Shown here: positions 32,867-35,194 of the stretch, piece by piece
Layout: every line of letters starts with the position of its first letter
Numbering within the stretch: position 1 is the stretch's first letter
Source of the DNA: Christensenella sp. UBA1259
GTDB lineage: Bacteria > Bacillota > Clostridia > Christensenellales > Borkfalkiaceae
DNA length: 35,194 nucleotides
Reading direction: 5' to 3'
NCBI GenBank assembly: GCA_002308755.1
Contig: DBVR01000010.1
Span: 1-35,194, forward strand
Translations under genes and position numbers: made by a program
Notes under the pieces: generated by a model
What the model was told of the DNA's origin: nothing
Databases searched by the model: none
The model's input: only the letters and a program-made list of their open reading frames with translations

Positions 32867-33856
32867 TCAGCCGAATATTTCTTTTGCGTATTTATTTATC
32901 ACTATGTCGGAAAAATCTACTCTTTGATCGAGTTCTCCCGCGTTTTCCATGATGTTCTGAAGTCTCGTGAAACTCGCTTCCGTCGCCTGCATATTTGTTT
33001 TCCAAGCGTCTATTCTCTTATAACTTTTTATGGACGTTTCCAAAGACGATATGGAAGTGGACGGGAACTGTTTTACTATCGCTTCCGCGACTTTCAGTTC
33101 GCTGTTCGATTCTATGAATTCGTAAGCCTTTTTCAACGCTTTAAGGAAAGATTTTATCGTGTCGGGGTTGTTCTTTATAAAACTTTCGAGCGCAATAAAG
33201 GAAGTGTAGGGGACTTCGCCGCTCTGTTCTCCCACGCTCGCTACTATATGCCACGTCCCGTTCTTTTCATATTCCGACGCCGTCGGCTCGAAAACCGTGC
33301 AGTAATCCGCCGTTCCGCCCACGAACGCGCTGGTCATAAGGTTGAACTGTACGTCGAAATTAAGCGTAAAATCCACGTTGTTTTCCATGTCGAGTTCGTT
33401 AAGAACGTACTCGAAAGTCATTGCGGGCACGCCGCCTTTTCTGCCGGCGAGAATTTCTTTGCCGCGAAGATCTTCCCACTTAAAGTCGGGTTCGTCGTTT
33501 CTCGAAACGAGAAAAGATCCGTCTTTCTGGGTGAGTTGCGCAAATACTTTCGGCGCGTCGGTCTTGCCCTGATTGTGAACGTATATTACCGTTTCGGGAC
33601 CCATAAGACCTATATCCGCGGTCTTTGAAAGCACCGCCGTCATAGACTTATCCGCACCGCCGCCGTTGGTAAGGTTGACTTTGAGATTTTCTTCGGCGAA
33701 GTACCCGTTTTCTATCGCGACGTATAAGGGACAATAGAATACCGAGTGGGTAACTTCGTTGAGTTCGACGGTTTTCATATCGTCCTTTTTACCGCATCCC
33801 GCAAAGGAAAGCGTCGCGAAAATCGTTGCCATGATTAAGATGATGATTTTTTTCAT
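32867..33856 (-). CDS. Substrate-binding lipoprotein, SsuA/NMT1 family
   Basis: A 329-residue binding protein. The N-terminus is a lipoprotein signal (KKIIILIMATIFATLSFAGC) with the modified Cys in FAGC, so it is anchored outside the membrane after cutting by LspA. The mature part follows the SsuA/ThiY/NMT1 fold: VFYCPLYVAIENGYFAEENL, KTADIGLMGPE, DLRGKEILAGRKGG. The ligand could be a sulfonate, a pyrimidine thiamine precursor or another small molecule; no TPP riboswitch or sulfur genes are nearby to decide. It is the first gene of the operon and has a CGGAG ribosome site. Confidence 0.92.
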   Translation of the reverse strand: MKKIIILIMATIFATLSFAGCGKKDDMKTVELNEVTHSVFYCPLYVAIENGYFAEENLKVNLTNGGGADKSMTAVLSKTADIGLMGPETVIYVHNQGKTDAPKVFAQLTQKDGSFLVSRNDEPDFKWEDLRGKEILAGRKGGVPAMTFEYVLNELDMENNVDFTLNFDVQFNLMTSAFVGGTADYCTVFEPTASEYEKNGTWHIVASVGEQSGEVPYTSFIALESFIKNNPDTIKSFLKALKKAYEFIESNSELKVAEAIVKQFPSTSISSLETSIKSYKRIDAWKTNMQATEASFTRLQNIMENAGELDQRVDFSDIVINKYAKEIFG

Positions 33857-33883
33857 AAATCGCTCCGTTATTTTTTATATTTT

Positions 33884-33913
33884 ATTCTATGCCGCGAAAA
33901 TTATATTTGACAA
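33884..33913 (-). promoter_or_regulatory. Candidate promoter of the importer operon
   Basis: On the minus strand TTGTCA (33913-33908), 18-bp spacer, TAGAAT (33889-33884). Its -35 overlaps the -35 of valS on the other strand by five bases. Confidence 0.5.
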
Positions 33914-33935
33914 TAAAGGAGATATCGGGTATAAT
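33907..33935 (+). promoter_or_regulatory. Consensus promoter of valS
   Basis: TTGACA (33907-33912), 17-bp spacer, TATAAT (33930-33935): perfect consensus. The leader to the start codon is only about 30 bases, too short for a T-box, so valS here seems not to be tRNA-regulated. Confidence 0.85.
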
Positions 33936-33971
33936 AATAAAATCTGTTTCAACGCGATAAGGAGAAAGCCT

Positions 33972-35194
33972 ATGGATATGGCAAAAACGTACAATCCGTC
34001 GGATTTTGAGAAAGAAATATATGAAGAGTGGGAAAAGGAAGGGTATTTTAAAGCGAAGATAAGCGCGGATAAAATCCCGTTCACTATCGTTATACCGCCG
34101 CCCAACATCACGGGGCAACTCCATATGGGGCACGCTTTGGACGAAACCTTGCAAGACACTTTGATACGCTTTAAAAGGATGCAGGGGTATTCAGCGTTGT
34201 GGCTTCCGGGGACGGACCACGCATCCATAGCGACGGAAGTCAAGATAGTAGAGCAGATGGCAAAGGAAGGGCTTACAAAAAACGACGTCGGCAGGGACGG
34301 GTTTTTGGAACGCGCCTGGAAATGGAAGGAAAAATACGGCGGGAGAATAATAGAACAGTTAAAACTTCTCGGTTCTTCCTGCGACTGGTCGCGGCTTGCC
34401 TTTACCATGGACGAAAGGTGTTCGAAAGCGGTAAAGGAAGTTTTTGTCAACCTCTACGAAAAGGGGCTTATATATAAAGGCGACCGGATAATAAACTGGT
34501 GTCCCGATTGCAGGACGGCGCTTTCCGATGCGGAAGTGGAATACGAAGAAGAGGACGGACACCTTTGGTATATCAAGTATCCGATAAAGGACAGCGACGA
34601 ATATCTGACGGTAGCGACTTCACGTCCCGAGACGATGTTCGGCGATACCGCAGTGGCAGTAAACCCCAAAGACGAAAGGTATTCGGGCTTAAAGGGCAAA
34701 ACCCTTATATTGCCTATCGTGAACAAAGAAATCCCGATAGTTTTCGACGAGTACGTCGAACTCGAATTCGGTACGGGCGCGGTGAAGATAACGCCGGCGC
34801 ACGATCCCAACGACTTCGAAGTGGGACTCCGTCACAAACTTCCCGTAGTAAGGGTTATCAACGACGACGGAACGATGAATGCTTTTGCGGGTAAATACGA
34901 AGGACAGAGCGCCGTTCTTTGCCGCGAAAACGTCGTAAAAGAACTTAAAGAAAAGGGACTTCTTCTCAAAATCGAAAAACTGCACCACAACGTGGGGCAT
35001 TGTTACAGGTGTCATCACACGGTAGAACCGATAGTTTCCAAACAATGGTTCGTAAAGATGAAACCGCTCGCCAAACCCGCGATAGAAGCGGTGAGAAAAA
35101 AGAGCGTTAAGTTTATTCCCGACAGGTTTTCGAAGATATATTTCAACTGGATGTCCAACGTAAAGGACTGGTGTATTTCCCGTCAACTGTGGTG
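33972..35194 (+). CDS. valS: Valyl-tRNA synthetase, 3' end cut by window
   Basis: The first 407 codons of a class I tRNA synthetase that charges tRNA-Val. The class I HIGH motif appears as PPPNITGQLHMGHAL; LPGTDHASIATE and the editing-domain segments TSRPETMFGDTA and GTGAVKITPAHDPNDFE, which clear mischarged threonine, are typical of ValS. Cys pairs (NWCPDC, CYRCHH) may bind zinc. The KMSKS motif and anticodon domain lie beyond the right edge. ATG 33972 has a strong AAGGAG site seven bases upstream. Confidence 0.96.
   Translation, partial: MDMAKTYNPSDFEKEIYEEWEKEGYFKAKISADKIPFTIVIPPPNITGQLHMGHALDETLQDTLIRFKRMQGYSALWLPGTDHASIATEVKIVEQMAKEGLTKNDVGRDGFLERAWKWKEKYGGRIIEQLKLLGSSCDWSRLAFTMDERCSKAVKEVFVNLYEKGLIYKGDRIINWCPDCRTALSDAEVEYEEEDGHLWYIKYPIKDSDEYLTVATSRPETMFGDTAVAVNPKDERYSGLKGKTLILPIVNKEIPIVFDEYVELEFGTGAVKITPAHDPNDFEVGLRHKLPVVRVINDDGTMNAFAGKYEGQSAVLCRENVVKELKEKGLLLKIEKLHHNVGHCYRCHHTVEPIVSKQWFVKMKPLAKPAIEAVRKKSVKFIPDRFSKIYFNWMSNVKDWCISRQLW

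Noticed and set aside
32795..33628. 277-codon open frame antisense to the binding-protein gene
   Set aside because: Composition is Phe/Arg/Tyr-rich and motif-free, as expected of the shadow of a coding strand; the opposite strand encodes a clear lipoprotein.
33936..33971. T-box or TPP riboswitch before valS or the importer operon
   Set aside because: The leaders are about 30 and 40 bases long and lack the conserved T-box bulge or the TPP core CUGAGA; there is no room for either.

Overview
The window looks like chromosomal DNA of a spore-forming, low-to-moderate GC Gram-positive anaerobe of the class Clostridia, probably a gut lineage. The reasons are a full spoIVA gene with a plausible sigma-E promoter, consensus TTGACA/TATAAT promoters, strong AGGAGG-type ribosome sites, a radical-SAM NrdG-type activase and a run of glycosidases. 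I cannot assign genus or species from the sequence alone.

Left part (1-12.5 kb): a glycan-use locus on the plus strand. It holds a cut-off alpha/beta-hydrolase esterase, a GH38 alpha-mannosidase, a GH2 beta-mannosidase-type enzyme, a GH2 beta-galactosidase, a ROK sugar kinase and a GmhA-like SIS phosphosugar isomerase. Together they suggest trimming of mannose- and galactose-containing oligosaccharides, then phosphorylation and isomerisation of the released sugar. No transporter or secretion signal was noticed. The locus is full of gene debris: two related lactonase relics bracket the mannosidase pair, a short relic sits before the beta-mannosidase, and an AraC C-terminal stub follows the isomerase. 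A GH3 beta-glucosidase on the minus strand diverges from an intact AraC regulator.

Middle (13.5-14.8 kb): an accessory island. It has an AT-rich orphan protein with a sigma-region-4-like helix-turn-helix, whose 5' leader is a nested palindrome of about 220 bp that holds a terminator-like hairpin and can mask the ribosome site. Next to it are two 93-bp direct repeats exactly 200 bp apart, each with a long hairpin and each starting with the 3' end of a tRNA-Leu. This looks like a remnant of a tRNA-targeted integration site and is the least explained part of the window.

Right part (14.8-35.2 kb): mostly core genes. In order: a heterodimeric ABC exporter; NrdG-like activase and D-aminoacyl-tRNA deacylase sharing one -35 element; MTA/SAH nucleosidase overlapping an AlkD-like repair protein; a small membrane protein, nicotinate phosphoribosyltransferase, a DivIVA-like coiled-coil protein, lspA, an RluD-type pseudouridine synthase, der and plsY in a tightly packed run; spoIVA; an ArsR sensor and Zn/Cd-type P1B ATPase with matching operators; an SsuABC/NMT1-type ABC importer; and the start of valS, which runs off the right edge.
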